Positions 1-8,794 are shown, numbered from the stretch's first letter. The stretch: DNA of 27,678 nt from JAAYBY01 sp964654125 (GCA_964654125.1 CAZZGG010000025.1:1-27678), one strand, 5' to 3'. Notes: generated from the sequence alone by a model not told the origin. Program-made: numbers and translations.

Positions 1-1515
1 CCTGCAGCCAGGCTCCTGGGGCTGGCTGACAATCCGAAGAATATGGAAAGAAGGGTTAATATGATTAAGACTGGCCCATTTTTTCGCCATAGAAAATGTC
101 TTTTAGCGCTGGCAGGACTGGTACTGGCAGGAATCATCAGCCTGGTCTTTTTCACTAGCAGTAAAAAACCCCTGCCAGCCCAGCTTATCGTGCCTGATGC
201 ACCGATGCAAAGTGCTATAAATGCAGCTGTGGAGCAACATTATGAAAACCCGGATCTGACTGCAGCTTTTTTCATCAGCAGCATTAAGATCCACGCTGCT
301 TATCAGCAAAAGGATAAGATCAAGGTTTTTCTCACAGCCCATTACGGTAATTATAGCCTAGATAATGAGCAGGGCATCATTAGAGCTTTGCAAGGTGGCA
401 CGGTTCCAGCCGCCCTACTTTTTTTACAGGAACACGATTTGAGCTATAGCCTCCTGGAATTCACCCAAGCTGCCAATAGCAGCAGCCAAGTCTCTTCAAT
501 TGAAGCTTTTTGTGTCCTGCCAGACCAGACAGCCTTGCCCGGTCTGGCTACTGAGATGATAGATTTTTTTGCTCATCCGGCTGAGCTGACCAGCCAGACT
601 GAGCTCCAGCTGCAAGCTTACCTGGACCAGCACAGCTTAAACGGTTTCCAGCTGCTTGAGGCAGGCGCCGAACAATTCTTCCTGGCCAAAATCCTGACCA
701 ATCAAGGCAACATGCTGCTGATTGAACCGGCTCCGGACAGCAGGGAAGCAAAATCCTCTGACCAGATCTGGCTCAGCTGCCAGGAACTATCTATTAAAAA
801 CGAAGCAGGCCAGCAAGTCAGCCTGGCAGCCCTGCTACCGGACCAGATCCTTCTGGTTGGTTATGATGGACTTATCGCAGAGACCTACCCGGGCCAAATC
901 AATAAGTGTTCCAGCCTGACCCTGGTCAGCGCCAAGGCCTGGCCCGGATCCCAGCTGTTGATTGAAGAATTCCACGACAGCAGTGCCACTAGCCTGGAAG
1001 AAATCGGCCGTGACGAGTATTATGTCTACTATCTGAGCACAATCCGCTCTAATCTGATCAAGCTGACCTTGCCTGATGGCCGAAAGATGAGCCTCAGGCA
1101 GGGTCTGGAACAAAATGAAGTCAGTTTACAACAGCTACTGGCAGCTGGTCAGCAGATGCTGATCCAGCCCCTCAACAACCCTTTGGGCGGTTACTTTAAT
1201 CTTCTTGGCCCTAGTGAATACAGCATTGCCGGCAACTTATTTTTTCCAGATTTTGCCTTTATGTATATCGCAGATCAAGCAAGCAGCTATTTTGACATTG
1301 CCCAGCTGCTGCATGCCCTGGACAGCATGGGCTATAAACAGGCTGCTGCCCGGGCCAGGTCTATTTCAGTTCCGGCTGACTTTTACACCGAGATAGCGGG
1401 GCGCTCCTATATCGCTGCAGATAAGCTAAACAGCCTGGGCCTGGCCGCCCAGACCTTCTGGGAAGTAAACCGGGCCTGCTGCCCGACCAGTTTTACTGTG
1501 CTGGACCAGGATTAG
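1..1515 (+). CDS. BlaR1/M56-type membrane sensor, C-terminal part (5' end outside window)
   Basis: The frame is open from base 1, so the start probably lies to the left of the window. The first residues (ARLLGLADNPKNMERRVNMIK) resemble the stretch that precedes the last membrane helix in M56/BlaR1 antirepressor peptidases, usually of the form '..FAE..NLKRRI.MI'. A hydrophobic helix follows (LLALAGLVLAGIISLVFF). The roughly 440 residues after it look extracytoplasmic. They include a segment (IKVFLTAHYGNYSL...GTVPAALLFLQEHDLSYSLLEF) like the sensor domain often attached to clostridial M56 proteins. The zinc-binding HExxH part would be upstream and is not seen. Alternatively, translation could begin at ATG 61, which has an AAGGG box 5 nt before it; that would give a 484-aa membrane-anchored protein. 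The stop overlaps the stop of the convergent neighbour by 3 bp. The family call is by recalled pattern only. Confidence 0.62.
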   Translation, partial: PAARLLGLADNPKNMERRVNMIKTGPFFRHRKCLLALAGLVLAGIISLVFFTSSKKPLPAQLIVPDAPMQSAINAAVEQHYENPDLTAAFFISSIKIHAAYQQKDKIKVFLTAHYGNYSLDNEQGIIRALQGGTVPAALLFLQEHDLSYSLLEFTQAANSSSQVSSIEAFCVLPDQTALPGLATEMIDFFAHPAELTSQTELQLQAYLDQHSLNGFQLLEAGAEQFFLAKILTNQGNMLLIEPAPDSREAKSSDQIWLSCQELSIKNEAGQQVSLAALLPDQILLVGYDGLIAETYPGQINKCSSLTLVSAKAWPGSQLLIEEFHDSSATSLEEIGRDEYYVYYLSTIRSNLIKLTLPDGRKMSLRQGLEQNEVSLQQLLAAGQQMLIQPLNNPLGGYFNLLGPSEYSIAGNLFFPDFAFMYIADQASSYFDIAQLLHALDSMGYKQAAARARSISVPADFYTEIAGRSYIAADKLNSLGLAAQTFWEVNRACCPTSFTVLDQD

Positions 1516-3596
1516 GTCTTCAGGCCATAGGGGACAGGACGGTTGCCATAGCGATTGGCGGCAGATCCGGTCACTACCAAGCGGATGGTGTTGGGGCCTG
1601 CCTTTAAGAAGGGACCGACATAAATCTCATGCGGGTTCCAGAAGCTGACCCCGGCCGGCTGGTCATTAACAAAGCACTCGACCATTTCTTCCGCCCTGAC
1701 CCTGATCCACTCGCGGCCACTTTTATGCCTAGCATCATAGGCAGCTTGATAGACCTTTTTTAGCTCTTTTGCTGTCTGGTCGACCAGCTTAAAGTCCAGC
1801 TCCAGCCAGTGCGGTTCTACTGGCTGGTCCAGGTCAGCTGTGTTTTTTAAGAAAAGCAAAAGTCTTGTTTGACGCCGGCCCAGGGCGAAAGAAAGCCTGC
1901 TCCTGTCTCCTGCTGGGCTGGAATCAATCAGCTGGGCCTGGCCCCGCCACAAGTCGATCAGCACAGGTACACCTTGTACAGGTACTGTGCCGCAGATATC
2001 CAGCTCCTGTTCGCCTTCATTACTGAATAAATAAAGATGGTTGCCGTCTTTAATGAGATGGCTCAGGCGCAGGTCGGGCAGGTCTTGGTCCGGACAAAAG
2101 TCGCGTTCTTTGATTTCCTGCCAGCTCTCGATCCTTTGCGCCTTAAGGTTGAGTTCTTGATCCGCCATGTAATAAGGATAGCTATAACCGGCTACGGCCA
2201 GATCCTGGCCCTCTTGCGGCAACAGCCAGCTGGGCAGGTAGTTGAATTCAACCTGGTTTTGGTAAAAGGGGGCCAGCTCATCGCTTTTCATCTGGCCGCT
2301 ACTGCAAAGGACCGCGAGCTTGGCCTGGTTGACAGAATCGGTCATGATAAAGGAAAGACGCCGGACATAGTCAGCAAAATATCTGTAATGAGGCCACCAG
2401 ATATTGCCCGGGCCGACATCAGGCGGCCTTTCATTTTTGCGCTCTCCTGCCAGGCTGTAATAAAAGGCATGCGGGATAAACAGGTTGACACCACGTACTC
2501 CCAGCCAGTCTATGAACCACTTGAGGTCGCCTGCAGTCAGGTGCCAGAGATTATCGGGCTGGCCGCACATGCCAAAGCATTCATTGGAATTGCGCCGCCG
2601 GCCCAGGTGGCGGGCAGCATCGGCGGAACATTTGGCCTGGACTGACTCCATGCCAAAGATCCCGCCCTTTTCTGGCGCGACCTTGCGCATGATCAGGTCC
2701 TGGCCCGGAATCTGGAAGTATTTTTCTTCATCTATATCATCGCTTTGGGCTGGATGGCCCATCAGGGCGATCCCGTGGCCGGCACACCACTGGGAAAGGC
2801 GACGATAGTAAACTTCATTCAGCCTTTCAATCAGGGCAGCCCGATAAATCCGGGTGCTTTTATTTTCTTTGCCTGTAAAAAGAGCTGCCAGGTCTTCCAG
2901 CCGGCCGCCGGCTGCGGTTATTTCATCAGCCAGGCTGCTGGTCCAGCCAAAAAAGTCTTTTTTGGGATTGCGACCCAGGATATTAGGCTCATCTGTAAAA
3001 AAGCCCATGATGGTGTTACCAAAGTAGTCGGCCAGATATGTATAGTAGCGCTCGTGGGTCAGGCGTATAAAACATTCAACCGGTTCGCTATCTAAAAGGC
3101 TGGCTGAGGGAGGGGCATTGGCCTCTCCGTCATCTTCGCCAAAGTGGATGCCCCGGATGGTGCCGCCAGAAAAGTCCTCCACGATATAGCGGCCGTCAGC
3201 CAGCTGGGCTACTATAGGCCGGCCAGCCGCTTCACTAGCTAAAGTGATGCCACGCGAGGCAAAGGCCGGGTTTTCCTGAACAACCAGGCCATGGGCTGAG
3301 CCGGACGGATACATACCTTCATCATAAAGAATAATATGCATGCCAAGCTTGGCGGCAGTCTTGACAATAAAGACCATCAGCTCCATGAAGCGGTCTGAGA
3401 GGTAGTGCAGCTTTTCTGGTACGCCCATACGCGGGTGCAACACCACACCATAGACACCCTTGGCCTTAAAGTCTTGTAGCTGTCTTGCCAGTTCAGCTTC
3501 CTCCAGGTCATCGTTGAGGAACCAAAAAGGCATCATGCTGTATTCTGCAGGCGGGTCGAGGATCTGCTGTAAAAACTGTTTTTCTTTTTCAAGCAT
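1512..3596 (-). CDS. GH106-like glycoside hydrolase (alpha-L-rhamnosidase type), cytoplasmic
   Basis: A 694-aa protein without a signal peptide. Its N-terminus (PFWFLNDDL at residues 23-31, LHPRMGV near 53-59, ILYDEGMYPSGSAHG at 89-103) matches the TIM-barrel start of GH106-like glycosidases, usually 'PFWFWND.L....HARFG..YDE..WPSG'. FFTDEP at 199-204 is a likely active-site strand, and Glu203 is a candidate catalytic acid. A stretch near residues 365-400 (LKWFIDWLGVRGVNLFIPHAFYYS) is also typical. The C-terminal 80 residues (WIRVRAEEMVECFVNDQPAG...GPNTIRLVV) look like the jelly-roll seen at the end of these proteins. It lies downstream of the LamG/propeller gene, whose stop overlaps this start by 8 bp. 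An AGGAGG box lies 7 nt before the ATG, so coupled translation is likely. Expected role: cleaving an imported rhamnoside-like or related oligosaccharide. The exact substrate is unknown. Confidence 0.8.
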   Translation of the reverse strand: MLEKEKQFLQQILDPPAEYSMMPFWFLNDDLEEAELARQLQDFKAKGVYGVVLHPRMGVPEKLHYLSDRFMELMVFIVKTAAKLGMHIILYDEGMYPSGSAHGLVVQENPAFASRGITLASEAAGRPIVAQLADGRYIVEDFSGGTIRGIHFGEDDGEANAPPSASLLDSEPVECFIRLTHERYYTYLADYFGNTIMGFFTDEPNILGRNPKKDFFGWTSSLADEITAAGGRLEDLAALFTGKENKSTRIYRAALIERLNEVYYRRLSQWCAGHGIALMGHPAQSDDIDEEKYFQIPGQDLIMRKVAPEKGGIFGMESVQAKCSADAARHLGRRRNSNECFGMCGQPDNLWHLTAGDLKWFIDWLGVRGVNLFIPHAFYYSLAGERKNERPPDVGPGNIWWPHYRYFADYVRRLSFIMTDSVNQAKLAVLCSSGQMKSDELAPFYQNQVEFNYLPSWLLPQEGQDLAVAGYSYPYYMADQELNLKAQRIESWQEIKERDFCPDQDLPDLRLSHLIKDGNHLYLFSNEGEQELDICGTVPVQGVPVLIDLWRGQAQLIDSSPAGDRSRLSFALGRRQTRLLLFLKNTADLDQPVEPHWLELDFKLVDQTAKELKKVYQAAYDARHKSGREWIRVRAEEMVECFVNDQPAGVSFWNPHEIYVGPFLKAGPNTIRLVVTGSAANRYGNRPVPYGLKT

Positions 3597-5283
3597 CTTC
3601 TTTCCTCCTATTTTGTAAAAAGGGCACTTGTCTATTGTAGATGGATCTGGCCAGGTCTGGCGCAGTCTTGCCTCTGATCAGGACCAGATCATCGATTTTA
3701 GCGTTTAGGTAAGCCAGCTGGCCAAAGCCAACTGTCAGCGGCCGGCTATTGGTCAGGTCCAGCTGCCCGGTCAGCTCCTGGTTGGCTATAGCCTGGCCGT
3801 CCAGATAAATAGTCAACCGGCCGCCAGTTCTGGCAGCTGCAATGTGGTGCCAACCAGTCCCGATATCCTGGTCAGTCGATGCTACTGCGCCACAGCTGAT
3901 CGAAAAGACGCGGCCTTCAGCCGGCAAGGGCTTTTGGCTGGGCAGGCCATGGCAGGACGAAGCAGTCAGAAAAAGCCGACCGGCAAAATTTGCCAGGCTG
4001 GGTATCCTGTTCCAACTGTAAATATCCTGGGCTGAATAAGCAGGATTTTCAACTAAACTGGCCAGCCTGGTCCAGTCCTGGTCTTTTTCATAGCGGTAGA
4101 GCTCTGCCTTGGGTATGCTGCCGGCATAAAGCTTGCCATTGTAATAGGCCAGATCGTTGACTTCATTGATCTGGTAGTGGTCTGTGGCCACACCCAGCTG
4201 GCCCGTGTTTGTGATCTGGCCATCCTTTTCCAGACGCAGTACCCGGCCGTGCGGCCAGGTTCCAGCATGAAGCCGGCCTTGATAGATGGCCAGCTTATGC
4301 ACCTGGCTGACTTGATAGGGGCTGGCAGCCAGGCACCGCCAGCTGGTTTTGCCCTGGTAGCAAAAGATCCTTTTACGGCCGCCGCCATAGAGATTGTTTC
4401 CATCTGAAAGCAGGCTGTCCAGGCGGAAGATATCAGCAGGATCTGAACTGAGCGGTCGTCTGTCCCCGCCACAAAATTCCCAGCTGGCTCCACCCAGATA
4501 GCGGTAGACTTCCGAGTTGTCACTTGAGGCGTATAATTCACCCTGATGGGAAGCCAGGGCCATGATACGGTAGCCGGTGCCGACCTGGCCGCAGTCGCGC
4601 CAGGACTGGCCGCCTTCATAACAATAAACCCGGCCGGGTGCTGCCTGGCCGGCAAAAGCCTTTTCCCAGTCCCAAACCCCGGTTGAGGCAAAAAGCTGGC
4701 CCTGGTGGACCAAGAGAGCAAAAACACTGTGACTGGCCGGGTCAGAGCCCAGGCGGCCACAGTCTTGCCATTGATCTGCACCGATAAAACGATAAACCCG
4801 GCAGGCCTTGTCCGGTGTGGCTGCGTCGGCAATGCCAGCATAAAGCTGGCCCGCATAAACACACAGGGAGCTGATCAGGGTGTTGCTGGATTCCGGCTTA
4901 CCATGATCCTGCCAGATAGGCTCAGTAGAGCTGTCCAGGCCAAAGGACAGTATACGGCTGTCAGACAGGCCGGTGTAACCGCCTGATGTGCTGTTTATGG
5001 TCAGGTTAAAGCCCGTTCTGGTCTCAGGATCATACTGGCAGAGCAAATCGCCAAAACTGAGCCGGTCAGAGGGCAGTTTGAGCGCTAACGCAACAAAAAA
5101 GTCATCGGTGCCTAAATTGACAGAGGGGATCTCCAGCCAGCTGTCCTGGCCATTTAAGACCGCAGAACCTGCCGCTTGACCGTCCACACCCCGGGCATAA
5201 CTGATATTGTAGCCCCTAGCTTGGCAGAGGCCAGTTTCATCGTGCAGATTCCCATCCAGCTTTAAATGGCAGATCAGTTGCAT
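3589..5283 (-). CDS. LamG-fold protein with an inserted beta-propeller
   Basis: 564 aa, no signal peptide or membrane helix. Residues 1-105 look like the first half of a LamG/concanavalin-type domain (LKLDGNLHDETG, SAVLNGQDSWLEIP, DDFFVALALKL, GFNLTINS). Residues about 113-465 are about six to seven repeats built on 'LYAG...VYRY.G...W.DCG.LG', with repeated 'YAGQLYAG', 'HQGELYAS', 'YQGRLHAG' and 'YNGKLYAG' strands, which reads as a kelch-like beta-propeller. Residues 471-550 return to LamG (GWHHIAAARTGGRLTIYLDGQAI...AKIDDLVLIRG). A propeller therefore appears to sit inside a LamG fold. Such domains usually bind carbohydrate, but no catalytic residues can be assigned. It is first in an operon with the GH106-like gene (8-bp overlap) and has an AGAGGAG box about 10 nt before the ATG. 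The function is inferred from context only. Confidence 0.75.
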   Translation of the reverse strand: MQLICHLKLDGNLHDETGLCQARGYNISYARGVDGQAAGSAVLNGQDSWLEIPSVNLGTDDFFVALALKLPSDRLSFGDLLCQYDPETRTGFNLTINSTSGGYTGLSDSRILSFGLDSSTEPIWQDHGKPESSNTLISSLCVYAGQLYAGIADAATPDKACRVYRFIGADQWQDCGRLGSDPASHSVFALLVHQGQLFASTGVWDWEKAFAGQAAPGRVYCYEGGQSWRDCGQVGTGYRIMALASHQGELYASSDNSEVYRYLGGASWEFCGGDRRPLSSDPADIFRLDSLLSDGNNLYGGGRKRIFCYQGKTSWRCLAASPYQVSQVHKLAIYQGRLHAGTWPHGRVLRLEKDGQITNTGQLGVATDHYQINEVNDLAYYNGKLYAGSIPKAELYRYEKDQDWTRLASLVENPAYSAQDIYSWNRIPSLANFAGRLFLTASSCHGLPSQKPLPAEGRVFSISCGAVASTDQDIGTGWHHIAAARTGGRLTIYLDGQAIANQELTGQLDLTNSRPLTVGFGQLAYLNAKIDDLVLIRGKTAPDLARSIYNRQVPFLQNRRKEDA

Positions 5284-5364
5284 AAGCGCTTAACTCCTCT
5301 TTCTTTTTTGTCTGCTGACATTGTACAAAATATCTGGCCGCCTGGCCATATTGTCTGTTCGCGC

Positions 5365-5397
5365 AAAAAAAAGAAGCTGTTAACAGCTTCTTTTTTT
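5365..5397 (-). terminator. Bidirectional rho-independent terminator after the osmolyte operon
   Basis: A perfect GC-containing stem GAAGCTG/CAGCTTC around TTAA is flanked by eight A on one side and seven T on the other, so it can act on either strand. It lies 29 bp past the stop of the solute-binding protein gene and separates that operon from the LamG gene on the same strand. Confidence 0.85.
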
Positions 5398-5425
5398 AGC
5401 TCAGTCACCAGGCCTTTTTTCCATC

Positions 5426-6349
5426 TCAGCTGGCAGGCAAAAGGTCCTTTGCTACTAGAAAGTCCCGGCAGACATCTGTTACCGACATATCTTCAACATC
5501 CACAGCATAGGTCAGCTTCACCATATCCTCATTTGTCAAAATACCAGCCAGCCGGCTTAGAATATCAGCAAGGTCCGGTGCTGCTTTGGCATATTTTTCA
5601 AACAAGCCCGTTCTGACCAGCAAAGCTCCGTTATATTCCGGGAAAAACTCCTGGTCATCTTCCAGGATCTTAAGCCTGGCCTTGCGGTTGAGCCCATCTG
5701 TGGCATAGACCACCATGACATCAATATCACCATTTTCAAAGGCCGAGTATTTCAAGCTGAGGTCAATCTGGCGCGCTTCTTTAAAGTCCAGGCCGTAAAA
5801 GGTAACGAGAGGATTATACTTGGCGCTGCCCTCTTCAGTAAAAAAGTCGTGTTCGGCGGCGAAGACCAACTGGTCAGCCAGCGGAATCAGGTCACTGATC
5901 TTTTCGATACCTTTCTCTTTTGAAAACTCCTGGGATACACCAAGGGCATATGTATTATTAATACCCAGCTTGCCCAAAAGCATGACTTCCTCAGCTTCTC
6001 CCTCCTGGTTGGCAAAGTCATAAAGGCTCATATCTTCGGGCACATCAGAGGGGTCTAAGTGGAGATAGGTAGTCAACAAGGTGCCGTCATAGCTGTTCAT
6101 CAGGTCTGATGTTCCTTTTTTTAATTCATTATAAAGATTGACCGGTGCCATCTCATCTTTAATTTCTACTTCCAGGTCGGTATATTCTTCCAGCAGAAGC
6201 TTGACCATGCGGTGCATGATCTGCATCTCCGAAAACTGGCCATCATAAATAATAAACTTTTTTGTTTCAGGCACGCTGCTGCAGGCTATCAGGCTGCCTA
6301 AAAGGCAGACAGCCAGCAGCAGGGCAGTAATTCTTTTCCAATTAAACAT
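5426..6349 (-). CDS. opuCC: Glycine betaine/choline-type ABC transporter substrate-binding lipoprotein
   Basis: 307 aa. A lipoprotein signal peptide ends in a lipobox (LLGSLIAC), so the mature protein should be anchored by Cys23. The body fits the OpuAC/OsmX family: 'DLMNSYDGTLLTTYL' corresponds to the family's '..YTGTAL..L', 'INNTYALGVS' to '.NTYAL.V', and 'LKYSAFENGDIDVMVVYATDG' to '.RY.AL..G.VDV..AYTTDG'. The aspartate in YDGT replaces the usual threonine, which could alter ligand preference. It is the last gene of a four-gene operon (ATPase, permease, permease, binding protein). It begins 28 bp after the second permease and ends at a strong terminator. Role: capture of a compatible solute outside the membrane. 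The exact ligand (betaine, choline, carnitine, proline betaine) cannot be told. Confidence 0.9.
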   Translation of the reverse strand: MFNWKRITALLLAVCLLGSLIACSSVPETKKFIIYDGQFSEMQIMHRMVKLLLEEYTDLEVEIKDEMAPVNLYNELKKGTSDLMNSYDGTLLTTYLHLDPSDVPEDMSLYDFANQEGEAEEVMLLGKLGINNTYALGVSQEFSKEKGIEKISDLIPLADQLVFAAEHDFFTEEGSAKYNPLVTFYGLDFKEARQIDLSLKYSAFENGDIDVMVVYATDGLNRKARLKILEDDQEFFPEYNGALLVRTGLFEKYAKAAPDLADILSRLAGILTNEDMVKLTYAVDVEDMSVTDVCRDFLVAKDLLPAS

Positions 6350-6377
6350 AAGTGCTTTCCTTTCTTTTTGGGCTGAT

Positions 6378-6983
6378 TTAATCGCTGGCTGGGCTATAGC
6401 GCTGATAAAGCTTTTTTTCGAAGAAAGCCAACAGCAGGTCGAAGCCCACAGCCATCAACATCAGCATGAAGGTACTTTGCAGGATCAGGCTCATATTCTG
6501 GACGCGGATCCCCTGGTAGATAGCCCTGCCCAGACCGCCTCCCCCGACAAATGTGGCAAAGACCGCCACACCGACTGAACTGACCACAGCGATCCTGATG
6601 CCAGTGAAGATAAAGGGGAAGGCGATCGGGCTTTCTACTTTGATCAGGCGGTAAAATCTGCTCATGCCCATGCCCCGGGCCACTTCCTTGAGCTCGGGAT
6701 CAACCTGGCCCAGGCCCAGGCAAGTGTTTTGCACTACTGGTAAAAGTGAATAGAGCAAAAGACCGATAATAACTGTTAATTTACCTGCACCTAAAAAAAC
6801 CATGACGATGCCCAGCAGGGCCATGGCAGGTACAGTCTGCAAGAGCTGGACCAGCCAGAGGCTGATCTGCTGGATGGGCCTAAAATAATAGGCCAGCATG
6901 CCCAGCGGAACCCCAAAAGCAATCGTCAAGAGGACAGATAAAAAGACCAGATAAAGATGGTCCAGCACCATGGTAAGTTTCAT
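6378..6983 (-). CDS. opuCD: Osmoprotectant ABC transporter permease
   Basis: 201 aa with about five to six hydrophobic segments. The conserved cytoplasmic EAA-type loop 'VDPELKEVARGMGMSRFYRLIKVESPIAFPFIFTGIR' and the 'VGGGGLGRAIYQGI' segment are typical of OpuCB/OpuCD permeases. Its start ATG overlaps the stop of the upstream permease (ATGA, 4 bp). An AAGGAGT box lies about 10 nt before the start. It should form the membrane channel with the other permease and be driven by the OpuCA-like ATPase. Assigning CD rather than CB is by position only. Confidence 0.9.
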   Translation of the reverse strand: MKLTMVLDHLYLVFLSVLLTIAFGVPLGMLAYYFRPIQQISLWLVQLLQTVPAMALLGIVMVFLGAGKLTVIIGLLLYSLLPVVQNTCLGLGQVDPELKEVARGMGMSRFYRLIKVESPIAFPFIFTGIRIAVVSSVGVAVFATFVGGGGLGRAIYQGIRVQNMSLILQSTFMLMLMAVGFDLLLAFFEKKLYQRYSPASD

Positions 6984-7627
6984 TGCTCAGCACTCCTTAA
7001 TGCCTTCGGTACAAGTAGATTATGTAAAAGGTCAATTGCCAGGCTAAGCAGGAGGGCCAGCAAGGCTGCGGGTACAGCTCCAGCCAGGATCAATTTGTTA
7101 TTATTGCTGCTGACGCCGGCATAGATCAGGTCACCCAGGCCGCCCAAGCCGATCATGGCAGCCAGGACCGCCCAGCTTACGGTATAGACTGTTGACATGC
7201 GCAGGCCACTGATGATAGCTGGCAAGGCCAGGGGCAGTTCAATTTTGCAAAGCACCTGCCAGGCTGACATACCACTGCCACGGGCGGCTTCCTTACAGGC
7301 TTTATCCACTTCCAGGATACCGACAAAGGTATTCTTGAGGATGGGAAAGACAGCATAGACAGCCAGGGCTATTGTCACTGTGATCGGTTTCATACCGGTC
7401 ACGAGAAATAAGAGGCCGACAAAGACAACCCCGGGTATGGTCTGGAAGACTGCCAGCAGGGGCAGGACCAGGCCGGCCCAGCGTGGCACTCGCGACAGGA
7501 GGACGCCCAGGACCAGGGCCACCAGCAGGGCCAGGCCGACAGACATGCCGACAAAGGCCAGGTGGGTGATAAAAGACTGCCAGATACGCTCGCTGTACAA
7601 GCTGAAAAAATCACTCACCATTATCAC
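6980..7627 (-). CDS. opuCB: Osmoprotectant ABC transporter permease
   Basis: 215 aa, integral membrane. The EAA loop reads 'VDKACKEAARGSGMSAWQVLCKIELPLALPAIISGLR', and 'IGLGGLGDLIYAG' follows, as in OpuCB-type permeases. The longest frame starts with GTG at 7625-7627 and overlaps the ATPase gene by 17 bp. An ATG two codons later (7619-7621), preceded by GGGGTG, is an equally good start. The gene overlaps the next permease by 4 bp, so the operon is tightly coupled. Confidence 0.9.
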   Translation of the reverse strand: MIMVSDFFSLYSERIWQSFITHLAFVGMSVGLALLVALVLGVLLSRVPRWAGLVLPLLAVFQTIPGVVFVGLLFLVTGMKPITVTIALAVYAVFPILKNTFVGILEVDKACKEAARGSGMSAWQVLCKIELPLALPAIISGLRMSTVYTVSWAVLAAMIGLGGLGDLIYAGVSSNNNKLILAGAVPAALLALLLSLAIDLLHNLLVPKALRSAEQ

Positions 7628-8735
7628 CCCAGATTGCTTCTGCCATCATCTGGGCCAGGCTGCTTTTGGTAATGATGCCGGCGACTGTCTGATCACGCCG
7701 CAGCACAACAACATAATTGGCTGGCCCGTCCATCAGCTTGTTATAGGCCAGCTGGGCCGCATCATCTATGTAAGAAAAGGGGTGGTCATGCTCAAGCAGG
7801 GGCTGGATCGTCTCGTGCTGCCGGCCTCCCTGCCTGATCCCAGTCAGCGAAACCACGCCCTGGTAATGCCCGCTCAGATCCGTCACTATCAAGGTGTCGA
7901 TCTTATGACGCCGGAGCAATTCAATCGATTCGCGCACGCCGCGATTATGTTTAGCTGTAATGACTTTTTTTCGCATGATGTCGCCGGCAGTGCGGATGGC
8001 CGGCTGGCCAAGCTGGCTTTGCTTTTGCAAAAAGCTGCGCACCAGTTGATTGGCTGGTTTTTTTAAGATCTCCTCCGGGCTGGCCATCTGGACTATCCTG
8101 CCCTTGTCCATGAAGATGATTGTGTCAGCCATACTGAGCGCTTCATCCATATCATGGGTAACAAAGACGATGGTCTTGTGCAATTTCTGCTGCAGGCGGC
8201 GCACTTCATCTTGTAAGACCAGCCTGGTCATGGGATCAAGTGCACTGAAGGGCTCATCCATAAGTACAATGGGCGGCGATGCCGCCAGGGCCCTGAGTAC
8301 TCCAACCCGCTGTTGCTGGCCTCCGGAAAGCTGGCTGGGATATTTATGGGCGTACTCCCCGTATGGCATCTCAACCAGTTGCAGCATATCCTGAGCAATC
8401 TCCCGGCATTTTGACTTGGGGTATTTAAGCAGTTTAGGCACTAGACAAATATTCTCTTCTATCGTCATATGAGGAAATAAGCCAATCTGCTGGATGACAT
8501 AACCGATCGAACGACGCAGGCCAACCTTGTCCTGGCTGGCAATATCTCGCCCATCAACAAATATTTTACCTTGATCAATCTCAATCAAGCGGTTGATTGT
8601 TTTTAGAGTTGTTGTCTTGCCGCAGCCGCTTGGTCCGACTAAAACTGTAAAGGTGCCTGCCGGAGCTGTAAAGCTGATCTCTTGCAGCACCTGGGTCCGT
8701 CCGTAGCTTTTGCTGACATTTTCAAAGCGTATCAA
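7611..8735 (-). CDS. opuCA: Osmoprotectant ABC transporter ATPase with C-terminal CBS pair
   Basis: 374 aa. Walker A GPSGCGKT at 34-41, Q-loop near 82, signature LSGGQ at 136-140, Walker B IVLMDE at 156-161 and switch His194 (FVTHD) are all intact. Residues about 252-366 form two CBS modules (AGDIMRKKVITAK... and QPLLEHDHPFSYIDD...), the regulatory tail typical of OpuCA, which in relatives responds to ionic strength or nucleotides. The start codon is TTG (8733-8735), supported by an AAGGAG box 7 nt upstream; no better ATG exists. It is the first gene of the operon and lies directly behind a near-consensus promoter with palindromic operator candidates. Confidence 0.93.
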   Translation of the reverse strand: MIRFENVSKSYGRTQVLQEISFTAPAGTFTVLVGPSGCGKTTTLKTINRLIEIDQGKIFVDGRDIASQDKVGLRRSIGYVIQQIGLFPHMTIEENICLVPKLLKYPKSKCREIAQDMLQLVEMPYGEYAHKYPSQLSGGQQQRVGVLRALAASPPIVLMDEPFSALDPMTRLVLQDEVRRLQQKLHKTIVFVTHDMDEALSMADTIIFMDKGRIVQMASPEEILKKPANQLVRSFLQKQSQLGQPAIRTAGDIMRKKVITAKHNRGVRESIELLRRHKIDTLIVTDLSGHYQGVVSLTGIRQGGRQHETIQPLLEHDHPFSYIDDAAQLAYNKLMDGPANYVVVLRRDQTVAGIITKSSLAQMMAEAIWGDNGE

Positions 8736-8760
8736 AATAATTCTCCTTACAAAAAACTAA

Positions 8761-8793
8761 CAACCTGTCCGCGCAGGACAAGTTGTCAGACAA
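8761..8793 (-). promoter_or_regulatory. Candidate BusR-type operator: two adjacent palindromes at the opu transcription start
   Basis: Two inverted repeats abut here. 8761-8785 has 10-bp arms CAACCTGTCC and GGACAAGTTG (9 of 10 complementary) around 5 nt. 8783-8793 is TTGTC-A-GACAA, perfect. The shared half-site is TGTC/GACA. The block covers the predicted start point (about 8788) and the early leader, where a repressor would block transcription. Assigning it to the adjacent BusR-like protein is inference. Confidence 0.6.
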
Positions 8794-8794
8794 G

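Noticed and set aside
2..64. Possible upstream gene ending in TGA at 62-64 (ATGA overlap with ATG 61)
   Set aside because: The main frame is also open to the left edge and its residues fit an M56 protein, so a single longer gene is the simpler reading.
2037..2645. Long plus-strand open frames inside the GH106-like gene
   Set aside because: They are antisense to a well-supported gene, lack ribosome binding sites and have no recognisable motifs.
4053..4862. 269-codon frame on the same strand as the LamG/propeller gene in another frame
   Set aside because: The real frame shows propeller repeats throughout. This one has low-complexity composition and no start signal.
7380..8066. 228-codon plus-strand frame across the permease and ATPase genes
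   Set aside because: It is antisense to intact Walker and CBS motifs and has no ribosome binding site.
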